Assembly: GCA_910587555.1 (NCBI GenBank)
Contig: CAJULV010000024.1
Coordinates: 25,100-59,062, forward strand
Length of the DNA: 33,963 nt
Reading direction: 5' to 3'
Source: an uncultured Acetatifactor sp.
GTDB taxonomy: Bacteria > Bacillota > Clostridia > Lachnospirales > Lachnospiraceae
The notes below the pieces were generated by a model. The model was given only the letters and a program-made list of their open reading frames with translations. It was not told the origin of the DNA and made no database searches. Each line of letters begins with the position of its first letter. Position 1 is the first letter of the stretch. The position numbers were made by a program, and so were the translations under genes. This document shows, one piece after another, positions 1-8,191 of the stretch.

Positions 1-158
1 TCAGTCCTTAGTTCGTGGACTTTTATTCCTCCGGGCACTTTTCGGCGTGATGCTGTTTTTAGTTCCGCATCACGCTCTCAAGCACCTCTTCCAGCGGAGG
101 AATTCAGTCCTTAGTTCGTGGACTTTTATTCCTCCGGGCACTTTTCGGCGTGATGCTG
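1..158. repeat. Tandem palindromic intergenic repeat (two partial units, period 103 bp)
   Basis: A 55-bp sequence at 1-55 recurs without mismatch at 104-158. Each unit can fold. GGAGGAAT (96-103) pairs with ATTCCTCC (128-135), and inside it AGTCC (106-110) pairs with GGACT (120-124). Around that, GCATCACGC (67-75) pairs with GCGTGATGC (148-156), or alternatively with the copy at 45-53. The array starts right after the stop of the GH20 gene and is cut by the window edge, so the copy number is unknown. It resembles a REP-like intergenic repeat or a structured 3' mRNA end. No coding role is seen. Confidence 0.8.
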
Positions 159-164
159 CAGTCT

Positions 165-2000
165 TTATTTTCTCAGTATGTCTGCATACCAGCAGAATAC
201 TTCGGTTATTTTCGCAATATCTCCTTCTTTGCTGTTCTCTCTCCAGCTCTGCTGATAGTAATGGAGGCACCTCTCCAGGCGGGCGGCGATTTCCCTGCCG
301 TTGTCCGGCTTTTCACCTTTTTCAAGCTGAGACAGGAAGTATCCCACTTCATTCCATACCTTCGTCATTTCCAGGGAAATATGGGTGTATTCCACGATTC
401 TGCGATTTGAACTGTCCATGTTTCGGCTGATGAGACGAAGCTGCTTTTCAATTTCCTGGATCTGCGCGTTCTGCTCCGGCACTCTGGACATATCTTCGTT
501 CTTGAACATTTTCAGAAGCTTGTCATGGTCCTCACCCTTTAATGCATGTTCTCTCAGGCTTACCGCACCGAACCAGCTGAAGGCCATGGTCCCGCTTACC
601 CTGTCCAGGCAGCTCAGCAGTTCTCCTGATGCATCGCCGAATTCCAGGACGGAAATCTGTCTGCACAGTTCTTCAAATTCTGGTACCTTCTCTCCCCAGG
701 AGCATACGGCGCCGAAAATAATGCCGGGTATTGAGAAGATCGGATGATTAACATGGCCGAAATCACCCCAGTCGGTATTGAGCATGCCGATAGCGTCATG
801 TTTTCTGGCAAAACCGCACATCCTGGTGATATTTACATATCCTCCCCTGATCAAATTAACCCAGAGATTCCAGCCGCGCACACCGGGACAGAGATACTGA
901 GTCGCTCCCACGCTGTGCAGGATTTCCGTCTCTCTCTCCGGCTGATTGTCCCCGTATCCCCAGTTCAGGCAGATTACTTCCCTGGGCAGCTGTGGATACA
1001 GTTCCGGATGTCCGCAGATGATATCTCCCCAGAACATGGGCGTCTTGCCCTTTTCGATCAGGAATTCAAACAACTCCTTGATATATTCCATGTACAGAAC
1101 GCCTTTTCCCTTTTCTTCCGCAAGAGATGCGCTCCTTCCCGTTCCCAGGTCAAAGGTCTCGTCTGCGCAGATATTGAATTTATCCGTCCTGAACAGCTGC
1201 ATATACTCATTAATCATTTCCTTAATCAGGGTAATGGCATCCCTGTTGGACACATTTACCGTATGGTGATGCATTCTGTCCTGAAAACCGAATCTCTCTT
1301 CAAAGCTGCCCGGCAATTCACAGAGATGCTCGAAGGACCTGGTCTTCAGCAGCTTATAGAGATGGCCGAATGTAGCGATGGAAGGCACCAGTTCCACTCC
1401 TCTCTCATAGCAGTACTGATCCAGTTCAAGCACTTCTTCCGCGGTCATGGGAGTCTCGTCCCTCCACAGCTCGGTGAGATCACGGAACAGATATGTATGC
1501 TCCACATAGAGCTGCAGCTGGTTCATCTTATAGAAGGAAAGGATATCCACCATTTTCTTCATGTTTTCCAGAGTCTGAATACGTCCTCTGGTAGCATCAT
1601 GGTAAAAGCCTCTGTTTTTCATATCCGGCTCGTCGTCAATTGCTACATGGGGAAGAAGCCCTCCGCTCTGGCGCACAATCTGACGCAGTGTCTGAACGGC
1701 CCATCCAAGGGACGCCAGGCTGCCGCCGCACAGGAACGCGCCTTCTTCCTCAATTTTCAGAGTATAGTGCTGCTCGCCCAGACAAGCATCCACCATCAGC
1801 AGGATATCTCCCTTTCTAAAAGTTCCTCTTCCGATCTCTATTGTCATTCCGGCCCAGTTGAGGACTTCTTCCTTCAGCTGACGGGCATAGACAATGGTTC
1901 CCTGAGGACAGGAAGTATCCATGACTATCATGGTGTCCATCCTGAGCATTAAATTTCCTTCTTTTTCTTCCGTTTTTTTCGGTAATGGCAGTAAAATCAT
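165..2000 (-). CDS. Glycoside hydrolase family 20 (beta-N-acetylhexosaminidase-like), cytoplasmic
   Basis: The 611-residue protein has a GH20b-like N-terminal alpha/beta domain (about 20-125) followed by a TIM barrel from about residue 128 (KNRGFYHDATRGR). The Asp-Glu pair that supports substrate-assisted catalysis in GH20 is visible as D280-E281 in ICADETFDLG. A C-terminal helical part (about 480-611) follows. I chose the ATG at 2000 because AGGAGG lies 7 bases upstream; a longer frame starting at 2057 has no such site. No signal peptide is seen, so it probably acts on imported oligosaccharides. It follows a sulfatase, which fits breakdown of sulfated or plain GlcNAc/GalNAc glycans such as mucin fragments (inference). 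The exact substrate (GlcNAc, GalNAc, 6-sulfo-GlcNAc) cannot be read from the sequence; this is a divergent GH20 rather than a classical HexNAcase. Confidence 0.85.
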   Translation of the reverse strand: MILLPLPKKTEEKEGNLMLRMDTMIVMDTSCPQGTIVYARQLKEEVLNWAGMTIEIGRGTFRKGDILLMVDACLGEQHYTLKIEEEGAFLCGGSLASLGWAVQTLRQIVRQSGGLLPHVAIDDEPDMKNRGFYHDATRGRIQTLENMKKMVDILSFYKMNQLQLYVEHTYLFRDLTELWRDETPMTAEEVLELDQYCYERGVELVPSIATFGHLYKLLKTRSFEHLCELPGSFEERFGFQDRMHHHTVNVSNRDAITLIKEMINEYMQLFRTDKFNICADETFDLGTGRSASLAEEKGKGVLYMEYIKELFEFLIEKGKTPMFWGDIICGHPELYPQLPREVICLNWGYGDNQPERETEILHSVGATQYLCPGVRGWNLWVNLIRGGYVNITRMCGFARKHDAIGMLNTDWGDFGHVNHPIFSIPGIIFGAVCSWGEKVPEFEELCRQISVLEFGDASGELLSCLDRVSGTMAFSWFGAVSLREHALKGEDHDKLLKMFKNEDMSRVPEQNAQIQEIEKQLRLISRNMDSSNRRIVEYTHISLEMTKVWNEVGYFLSQLEKGEKPDNGREIAARLERCLHYYQQSWRENSKEGDIAKITEVFCWYADILRK

Positions 2001-2085
2001 TTTTGACCTCCTGATCATCATGTAATAAAATTTACAAGTTTTCAACGCTTCTGACACTGTTTGCCAGAAGTATCACTTCACTTGG

Positions 2086-2114
2086 AGTATAGCAAATATT
2101 TCAGTCGGATACAA
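2086..2114 (-). promoter_or_regulatory. Candidate extended -10 promoter for the GH20 gene
   Basis: On the minus strand TATACT (2086-2091) is preceded by TGC, giving an extended -10. A weak -35 TTGTAT (2109-2114) sits 17 bases upstream. It lies in the 207-bp gap between the sulfatase stop and the GH20 start, so the two genes may be transcribed separately. Prediction by eye only. Confidence 0.45.
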
Positions 2115-2207
2115 TCAAATATTTAATAAAATGTAAAAATAATTTTATCATTTATTGCTTTTGTTTGTTAAATTTGTATACATGCATAAAGGCATACACA
2201 TTCCGTG

Positions 2208-3659
2208 TCAATCCGCCAGCGGCAGAAATGACAAACAGCTCCTTTGTCCCTTTCCCGGTATCAGCCGCACACCGTCCGTATATCCCTCTTCCCTGCCTTT
2301 CAGCTCTTCTATCAGAATCCGGCGCAGGAAAGCAATCCTCTCCTGATATTCAGGATCGGCAATAGCATCATGGAGTTCCTGTGGATCTGTATCCAGTCTG
2401 AAATACTGCTCCCTTCCGGATTCCATGAACCAGCAGTATTTATCCCCTTTGGTGACTATATACTGATTGCCCAGATCTCCCCCGCTGTGTTCTCCGTGGA
2501 GGTATTCCCTCTCATTGTCATGAAGCAGGGAAATACCGTCTACTTCGGCAGGGATATCCCCTCCTGCCAGTTCCACCATGGTTGGAAGGATATCACGCAG
2601 TTCGGCCAGACTGTCACATACGGTTCCCGGCTTCATTCCCGGGGCGTTGGCGATAATCAGCGGAATATGGATACTACCCTGATAAGGGCGCGTCTTTCGG
2701 AAAGTATAATGATCGCCCAAAAGTTCTCCATGGTCAGATGTAAATATAATAACGGTATTTTGATTACAGTTGTCATCTCTCAACGCATCCAGGAGTCTGC
2801 CAATCTGATTGTCCAGGTGGCTGATGCAGGCATAATATCCAATCTGTGCCTGGCGCATCAGTTCCGGATCTACCGAACCGGTATCCGCGTCCGTCAGCCT
2901 GCCCAACCGCATCAAGCGCTCTCTGTCCGCCCAGTCCCCAATCACCGGCCGGGTCAGTTCCTGATTGCGGTAAAGTTCAAAAAAGCACTCCGGAGCATCA
3001 AAGGGCGGATGGGGACGCAGATAGGATGCCATCAGGAAAAAGGGCTTGGAACGATCCCTGCGCCTCAGAAAATCAATGGAGCGGTCCGTAACCCAGTTGG
3101 TGGGATGAAGCCTTTCCTCATACATCCACGGCCTGGCTGTAAAAGAATTACATTCCAGCCCGCCGTCAGTGACATCCCGGTCAATTCCCAGCTGCGTTTT
3201 CAGCCAGTAAAAATAGTCGTCGGCAACACGCTGGTTCTCCGCATAAGGTACCTTCCCGTTTCGATAGGCATGCAGATAACCGTCATGAAGTTCTATGTTG
3301 TGAAATCCCATCAGATTCCGCAGCGGATGGACATGCATTTTTCCCACACACTGGGTATAATATCCGTTCTTCGCCATTTCTCCCGCCATTGTAACCGGAT
3401 AATTCCAGGGAACCCTGTCCTGATAGCCCACTCTTCCATGATGTTCCTGTTTCAGTCCGGTATGTAGGGCGCACCGGGCCGGAATACAGCTGGGACAAGC
3501 CGTATAGGCATTGGTATAATGCACGCCGCTTGACGCCAGATGATCAAGATACGGGGTCTTTACATCCGGGTGACCGGCAATCCCCATGCAGTCACCTCTC
3601 ATCTGGTCCGTCATGATAAACAGAATATTTGGTTTTCTTTTTTCCGTACAATCTCCCAT
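2208..3659 (-). CDS. Cys-type S1-family sulfatase (arylsulfatase-like)
   Basis: This 483-residue protein has the type I sulfatase layout. An N-terminal metal motif MTDQ (D18) is followed by the activation motif CIPAR...TG, with Cys58 the residue converted to formylglycine and Arg62 supporting it. GKMH (K107) and the second metal motif TSDHG (D309, H310) follow, then a smaller C-terminal domain. A Cys in the motif implies maturation by a radical-SAM anaerobic sulfatase-maturating enzyme, which is not in this window. The ATG at 3659 has AAGGAGG about 6 bases upstream. No signal peptide is visible, so it is probably cytoplasmic and acts on imported sulfated sugars. It sits 14 bp after the NUDIX-GNAT gene and before the GH20 gene. 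Substrate (sulfated hexosamine, galactose or other) is unknown. Confidence 0.92.
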   Translation of the reverse strand: MGDCTEKRKPNILFIMTDQMRGDCMGIAGHPDVKTPYLDHLASSGVHYTNAYTACPSCIPARCALHTGLKQEHHGRVGYQDRVPWNYPVTMAGEMAKNGYYTQCVGKMHVHPLRNLMGFHNIELHDGYLHAYRNGKVPYAENQRVADDYFYWLKTQLGIDRDVTDGGLECNSFTARPWMYEERLHPTNWVTDRSIDFLRRRDRSKPFFLMASYLRPHPPFDAPECFFELYRNQELTRPVIGDWADRERLMRLGRLTDADTGSVDPELMRQAQIGYYACISHLDNQIGRLLDALRDDNCNQNTVIIFTSDHGELLGDHYTFRKTRPYQGSIHIPLIIANAPGMKPGTVCDSLAELRDILPTMVELAGGDIPAEVDGISLLHDNEREYLHGEHSGGDLGNQYIVTKGDKYCWFMESGREQYFRLDTDPQELHDAIADPEYQERIAFLRRILIEELKGREEGYTDGVRLIPGKGQRSCLSFLPLAD

Positions 3660-3673
3660 TCAATACCTCCTTA

Positions 3674-4717
3674 TTATAGCTCTGCATCTGCCCTGCCAGA
3701 CACCCGGAAATGGGCAGAAGATTTCCGTTTTTTCAATACAAATTTCTGTGTGGGATAATCCAGCGACATGCAAAATTCCCCCGGCAAAAATCCCATGGAT
3801 GTGTAAAATGATCTGGCGGCGGCTCCTCTTTCATCTCCTTCCCTGAAGGTTTCAACCGCAATATCTCTGCTTCTGTCCAGCTTTGTCAACATCAGCTGCA
3901 CCATACGGGACGCAATATGCTGTCTTCTGTACTCCGGATGTACCGCCATACAGCTGATCTGGTTACGCTTCTCCGAAAACAGGAGTATTCCCACTACGGT
4001 ACAGTTGTCCAATGCACAGACCGCGCTTCCTCTCTCCATATTTTTCACTACCGTATTCCGATAATCTTCCAGCGCCGCCGTTGTCTCCAACCCAGGAAAG
4101 CCGTCCCTCACAATCTCTGCCAGGCTCATCCAGGAATGCAGGTTTTCAGCAGAAGCAAAATCCACCCGCAGCATCCTTCTTCTGTCTCCATGGGCATCAA
4201 AGCTCTGGGTATCCGTGATCTCAAACAATTTTCCGAGAAACCAGTAGGGAATAAAGATACCTGATCTCTGCATCTCCATCGCTTCTTCTTTCCCAACCCA
4301 GCGGACTCGCTGCACTTCTTCCTCCTGCAGACGGAGAACAGACAGATCCACATCTTTTTTTACTATGTAGTAATCGTCAAACCCGTCCGAAAAATTCATG
4401 GTAAACACAGGGCGGCAGTGCGATAAATCCAGTTCCAGCCCCAGTTCCTCCATCACTTCCCTTTCGGCCGCCCGGGAACTGCTGTCACCTGCCACAGCGG
4501 AGCCGCCCACACTCAGATCCCACATATTGGGCCAGCCCTTTTTAAAAGGCTGTCTCTGCTGAATCAGAAGCTGATTTTTGCTGTTAAAAATACAGACGTG
4601 TACTACAAGATGATAGTCTCCCTCTTTCATCCTGTCTCCACGTCTGTGCAGTCTTCCCGTCCTGATCCTATCCTCTGTGTACACATCCCAATATTCTTCT
4701 TTTTTCTGCCCTGTCAT
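3674..4717 (-). CDS. NUDIX hydrolase - GNAT acetyltransferase fusion
   Basis: The 347-residue protein joins two enzymes. Residues about 1-170 form a NUDIX domain of the IPP-isomerase-like/YfcD type; the box runs from G72 to L94 as G-x5-D-x7-REVMEELGL, with Asp78 in place of the usual first Glu. Residues about 185-320 form a GNAT N-acetyltransferase domain: MAVHPEYRRQHIAS (257-270) is motif A with His where Gly is common, and SFYTSMGF (303-310) is the typical C-terminal motif. The ATG at 4717 follows GAGGAGG closely; a longer frame from 4741 is less likely. The gene ends 14 bp before the sulfatase. Substrates of both domains are unknown; a diphosphate-containing metabolite and an amine are the family defaults. 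Assignment of the two domains is firm, the joint function is not. Confidence 0.88.
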   Translation of the reverse strand: MTGQKKEEYWDVYTEDRIRTGRLHRRGDRMKEGDYHLVVHVCIFNSKNQLLIQQRQPFKKGWPNMWDLSVGGSAVAGDSSSRAAEREVMEELGLELDLSHCRPVFTMNFSDGFDDYYIVKKDVDLSVLRLQEEEVQRVRWVGKEEAMEMQRSGIFIPYWFLGKLFEITDTQSFDAHGDRRRMLRVDFASAENLHSWMSLAEIVRDGFPGLETTAALEDYRNTVVKNMERGSAVCALDNCTVVGILLFSEKRNQISCMAVHPEYRRQHIASRMVQLMLTKLDRSRDIAVETFREGDERGAAARSFYTSMGFLPGEFCMSLDYPTQKFVLKKRKSSAHFRVSGRADAEL

Positions 4718-4781
4718 GTCCCCTCCTCTCATATAGTACATGTTTTCGTTTACCCTTACAGAATATATAGTACAGTCCGTC

Positions 4782-5306
4782 CTATATAAGCCATACAGTG
4801 TCTCTCATCTTATCCACGTTTTCCTTCAGACTTTGGCCGATGACAGCGAAATCCTGCTTTGCCTGTACAGGATTTCCTACAATTTGAGAACTGCTCTGTT
4901 CTATTTTATGTACCAGCTGGTCCAAATCATGTATGACAGTATCCTGCAGTTCCCTCTCTGCCTCATCCCCTTTAATGATATCTTTCTTCCGGCATTTCAA
5001 TATCTTTTCCAGTTTCTCAATATATTTGATCAGAAATTCCTTCTTTTCCTTTAATTCCCTTCCGCGGTTCTCGCAAACCGATTTTTCCTGCCTGATCCTC
5101 TTGATTTCTTCCCTGTGGACCGCCTCCATTTTTCTGGGAGAAAATACCTTGAAGTCCTCCGGTTCGGCATCCGTAAAAACCCTCAGACGGGCATCCATAT
5201 CCCGAATCCTTTCCGTATCGGAATACAGTTCTTCCTCAATTTCCGTTACTTCCCGGCGAAATTCCGAAAGCATCTCTTTCAGGGTATTGTAATCATCCAA
5301 CCTCAT
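4782..5306 (-). CDS. DegS-like sensor kinase remnant: coiled coil plus degenerate DHp, no ATPase domain
   Basis: This 174-residue soluble protein is largely coiled coil (about 8-108), resembling the N-terminal sensor region of DegS-type kinases. Residues about 115-174 match the HisKA_3 dimerisation helix pattern known from Lachnospiraceae DegS-like kinases: EREL-Q-DT followed by LVHKIEQSS, NPVQAK and KMRDT. The phospho-accepting His of ARDLHDT is Gln121 here, and the protein ends at WLI, just where the family continues into the HATPase domain. No continuation is seen in other frames downstream. It starts 3 bp after the stop of the diguanylate cyclase, with a ribosome site inside that gene's last codons, so the two are translationally coupled. 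It could be a decaying pseudogene or a kinase-dead dimerisation partner. The homology call comes from memory of family motifs. Confidence 0.65.
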   Translation of the reverse strand: MRLDDYNTLKEMLSEFRREVTEIEEELYSDTERIRDMDARLRVFTDAEPEDFKVFSPRKMEAVHREEIKRIRQEKSVCENRGRELKEKKEFLIKYIEKLEKILKCRKKDIIKGDEAERELQDTVIHDLDQLVHKIEQSSSQIVGNPVQAKQDFAVIGQSLKENVDKMRDTVWLI

Positions 5307-5309
5307 AAA

Positions 5310-6680
5310 TTATTCCTTCTTCTCCTCATAGAAAGTATAACCGCAGCGGCCGTTCTCCTTGGTCACATAGAGCGCGGAATCTGCCTTCCTGTAAAGATCG
5401 TCCTCAAACCCGTTGGCAGAAAAGGCGATTCCCACACTGAGAGACACCTTCGGCATATCCTTCTCCGGATTCATTAACGTATTGTTGATACTCATTATCT
5501 TCTCTTCGATTACAGGCTTCATCTCCTCTGTGGCGTCCGTCAGGATTACCGCAAATTCGTCACCTCCGATTCTCGCAGGATGGTCTGTGGCCCTGAAATT
5601 CTCTTCCAGGAGATTCGCAACCTTTTTCAATATCGTGTCGCCCATCTCATGCCCATATCTGTCATTAACCTGTTTGAATTTATCCACATCCAGTATCATT
5701 AAGGCAATAGGCGTATCCTTTGTCTTTAAGAACTGCTTTAATCTTTCGAAAGCACCCCTGTTGATAATTCCTGTGAGGGCGTCATGCTCCGCCCGATAGT
5801 TCAGCATTGCCTCGTTAGCCGTATTTAACTCATAAATATTATTATAGGTCAAAGCCAGGTACTTAAACTCATAGGAACCTGCAACATTCAGTTTTTCCTT
5901 GTCTTCTATATTTTCTATATAAATTTTAAGCGGATTTATCACCAGCACTATGATCAATATAAACACAAAAATATTCTCGACAAACAATACACTGATCAAA
6001 ACCCGCTGCTGTGTCATGGTACTTTTCAGCTTCGAAGCGCTCTGCTTCTGATTCTGCATGGTGCTGTCAATGATATTGTCCACAAAATAGGAAATATTTT
6101 TCATTATCAGTTCCTTGGACTCCTGATATGCCGAACCAAAAACCAGTTCCTGTGCTTTGGCTTCCATTTCCTCCGGACTCAGACTGAGATCCTCCTCTGT
6201 GAGTTCCATTTTCCGCACATCGTCGGGAAGGGCCGTTTCAGCTGTTTCCTCTGCCCGTGCAATCAGGCGCATGGCATAGATTTCCTCCGTCATGAGACGA
6301 TTTGAATAATCCAGGGCAGTCTGCAGGTATCCCGAAACCTCCTGGCTGACATTAAATGCTGTCATCTGCTCCAATGCAACATCTCTCCGCCTTGTCTCAT
6401 ACACTTCGGCAAAATAATTATCCACATAAACCGTATCCCTGGTAACCGTATACAGGCGCACCTGCTCCGTAAGGTAATCAGAGCCTTCTTCAATCAGCGC
6501 GGCATTCCTTTCACAGGCAATGTAATCCTCCGTAGCGGTTATCATCATGTTGTATCTTTGAGACGCGTGTACGGTAGCCCAAATCAAAAACAGATACAAA
6601 ACACAGGATATTATCATCATATAGATATTGATATTTTTGATCTTAATCCCTTTTACTTTCTTTTTGCTTTTTTCTTCCAT
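5310..6680 (-). CDS. Membrane diguanylate cyclase (GGDEF) with extracytoplasmic sensor
   Basis: The 456-residue protein should make c-di-GMP from two GTP. It has a basic N-terminus, TM1 (about 19-37), a helical extracytoplasmic region of roughly 190 residues (about 38-225), TM2 (about 226-249) and a cytoplasmic GGDEF domain (about 295-452). The signature GGDEF is at 372-376. An RxxD inhibitory site (R363-D366) lies exactly five residues before it, so product inhibition is expected. No EAL domain is present. I list the ATG at 6680; a TTG at 6689, four bases after GGAGGG, could be the true start and would add three residues. The sensed signal is unknown. It sits 45 bp after rsmG and is coupled to the kinase remnant. 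Confidence 0.9.
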   Translation of the reverse strand: MEEKSKKKVKGIKIKNINIYMMIISCVLYLFLIWATVHASQRYNMMITATEDYIACERNAALIEEGSDYLTEQVRLYTVTRDTVYVDNYFAEVYETRRRDVALEQMTAFNVSQEVSGYLQTALDYSNRLMTEEIYAMRLIARAEETAETALPDDVRKMELTEEDLSLSPEEMEAKAQELVFGSAYQESKELIMKNISYFVDNIIDSTMQNQKQSASKLKSTMTQQRVLISVLFVENIFVFILIIVLVINPLKIYIENIEDKEKLNVAGSYEFKYLALTYNNIYELNTANEAMLNYRAEHDALTGIINRGAFERLKQFLKTKDTPIALMILDVDKFKQVNDRYGHEMGDTILKKVANLLEENFRATDHPARIGGDEFAVILTDATEEMKPVIEEKIMSINNTLMNPEKDMPKVSLSVGIAFSANGFEDDLYRKADSALYVTKENGRCGYTFYEEKKE

Positions 6681-6725
6681 CGGTTTCAATTACCCTCCCC
6701 GTTGAAAACTTTAGAACGTACCACC

Positions 6726-7457
6726 TTAATCAAAATATAAAGGTTCTCTCACCGGTAAACCGGATTTTCTGGGATACTTTCCCGGAGTCCCCTTTTCTTT
6801 CCTGATCACAAACAGACATCTATATATATCGGAATCCGGTAATAAAAATTCTTTTTTCTCCTCCGCTTTTCCGCCCAGACAGGCTATGGCGCCTTCCGCC
6901 CTGACGATTTCATCGGAAACCCTCTCTGATTTATAGGCAATGAAGCAGCCCCCCTTTTTCACAAAAGGAAGACAATATTCTGATAAAGTAGACAGGTTGG
7001 CAACTGCCCTGGAGACACACAGGTCAAAGCTTTCTCTCAGCTTTCCCGGCCTGGCAAAGTCCTCCGCCCTGCCGTGAACCGCCTCCACGTCTGTCAGTCC
7101 CATTTCTTCAATGACCGTATCCAGGAAGCGGATCCTTTTGTTCAGGGAATCCAGCAGAGTCACCCTGCACCCGGGAAATGCTATTTTCAGTGCCAATCCC
7201 GGAAAACCTGCCCCTGTACCTACATCAATCAGATTGGATGCGTTTTTCATGTCATATGCCTTCACCAAACTGAGACTGTCTACAAAATGTTTTTTCATTA
7301 CATCCTCATATTCTGTAATGGCAGTGAGATTCATCCTTTCATTCCATTTTACCAGCATCTCATAGTACCGGATAAACTGTCCGATCTGTTTTTCGGACAG
7401 AGATATCCCCAGATTTTTTATGTCCCTCTGAAATTGTTCCGTTTCATACCGACACAT
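6726..7457 (-). CDS. rsmG: 16S rRNA (guanine527-N7)-methyltransferase RsmG (GidB)
   Basis: RsmG methylates N7 of G527 in 16S rRNA using SAM. The 243-residue length is typical. The SAM-binding motif is clear at about 77-90 (IDVGTGAGFPGL), followed by LLDSLNKRIRFL and SRAVANL, both characteristic of GidB. The ATG at 7457 is preceded by GAGGTG. The C-terminus PGKYPRK followed by a short tail is usual for Firmicutes. It starts 16 bp after a small alarmone synthetase gene rather than directly after mnmG, which is the arrangement seen in many bacteria, so its transcription is probably tied to the synthetase promoter near 8390. Loss-of-function alleles of this family are known to give low-level streptomycin resistance. 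Confidence 0.96.
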   Translation of the reverse strand: MCRYETEQFQRDIKNLGISLSEKQIGQFIRYYEMLVKWNERMNLTAITEYEDVMKKHFVDSLSLVKAYDMKNASNLIDVGTGAGFPGLALKIAFPGCRVTLLDSLNKRIRFLDTVIEEMGLTDVEAVHGRAEDFARPGKLRESFDLCVSRAVANLSTLSEYCLPFVKKGGCFIAYKSERVSDEIVRAEGAIACLGGKAEEKKEFLLPDSDIYRCLFVIRKEKGTPGKYPRKSGLPVREPLYFD

Positions 7458-7473
7458 GGAAACACCTCATTTT

Positions 7474-8130
7474 TTATTTGATTTCCCTGATTTCCTCATA
7501 GATCTGCTGCATTTCAAGATCCGCGTTGAAGATGCTGTGCGCTATATTGGTCAGGCGTATTCTTGTGGAATCCGACACTTCCGCTTCCGTTTTATAGCGA
7601 AGCTGATGCTCCAGGCTTGCCCAGAAATCCATGGCTATGGTCCTCATCTGAATTTCGATCGGAATTATTTGTTTTTCCGATGAAAGGAAGATGGGAATGG
7701 CAACAATCAGGTGATAACTCCTGTATCCGTTGGGCTTTGGATTCGCAATGTAATCCTTCTCTCTCACAATCAGAAGGTCATCCTGCTTTTTCAACATTTT
7801 CACGATTGCGTAAATATCATTTATGTAAGAACAGATAACCCGGATTCCTCCTATATCCGTAATCTCATCCCTCATGGTCTCATATTCCAGGGGCAGATTT
7901 TTCTGAAGCATCTTATTCCGTATGCTGTATGTCTTTTTCAGTCTGTGTGTAATATGCTGTATCGGGTTTCTGTCCTTATTCAGCTCGAATTCCTGGCTCA
8001 GGTTTTCCAGTTTGGTACACACTTCCCTCATGGCGCAGGAGTATAGCATGGTCATTTCCCTGATCTGCCAGAAGGAGGTGGGAAATCCCGCCGCCATGTC
8101 AGAGACCGCCAAATTTTCTGTTTCTTCCAT
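7474..8130 (-). CDS. Small alarmone synthetase (RelQ/YjbM-type GTP pyrophosphokinase)
   Basis: This 218-residue single-domain protein should transfer pyrophosphate from ATP to GDP/GTP to make (p)ppGpp. The RelA-SpoT synthetase motifs are in order: RLKKTYSIRNK (63-73), DIGGIRV (92-98), the G-loop PNGYRSYHLIV (133-143), and EIQMRT...MDFWASLEHQLRYK (159-180), with the catalytic Glu as E159. There is no hydrolase HD, TGS or ACT domain, so it is a stand-alone synthetase. The ATG at 8130 has GGAGG 11 bases upstream; the frame can be extended to 8202 but without a ribosome site. It is followed after 16 bp by rsmG. A candidate promoter lies about 250 bp upstream, so the mRNA would have a long, structured leader through the GC-rich element. 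Confidence 0.93.
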   Translation of the reverse strand: MEETENLAVSDMAAGFPTSFWQIREMTMLYSCAMREVCTKLENLSQEFELNKDRNPIQHITHRLKKTYSIRNKMLQKNLPLEYETMRDEITDIGGIRVICSYINDIYAIVKMLKKQDDLLIVREKDYIANPKPNGYRSYHLIVAIPIFLSSEKQIIPIEIQMRTIAMDFWASLEHQLRYKTEAEVSDSTRIRLTNIAHSIFNADLEMQQIYEEIREIK

Positions 8131-8191
8131 ATATGTTAAAACCTCCGTACTCTTTTTTGTCCTTTTTTCAAGATGTTGGGGCAAAAGGTAT

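Noticed and set aside
1..158. CRISPR array
   Set aside because: The repeated unit is 55 bp with nested palindromes and one 48-bp interval, no cas genes are present, and the spacing does not fit repeat-spacer structure.
744..1952. Long open frame (402 codons) on the plus strand
   Set aside because: It is antisense to the GH20 gene, has no recognisable motif, and the minus-strand frame has catalytic residues and a ribosome site.
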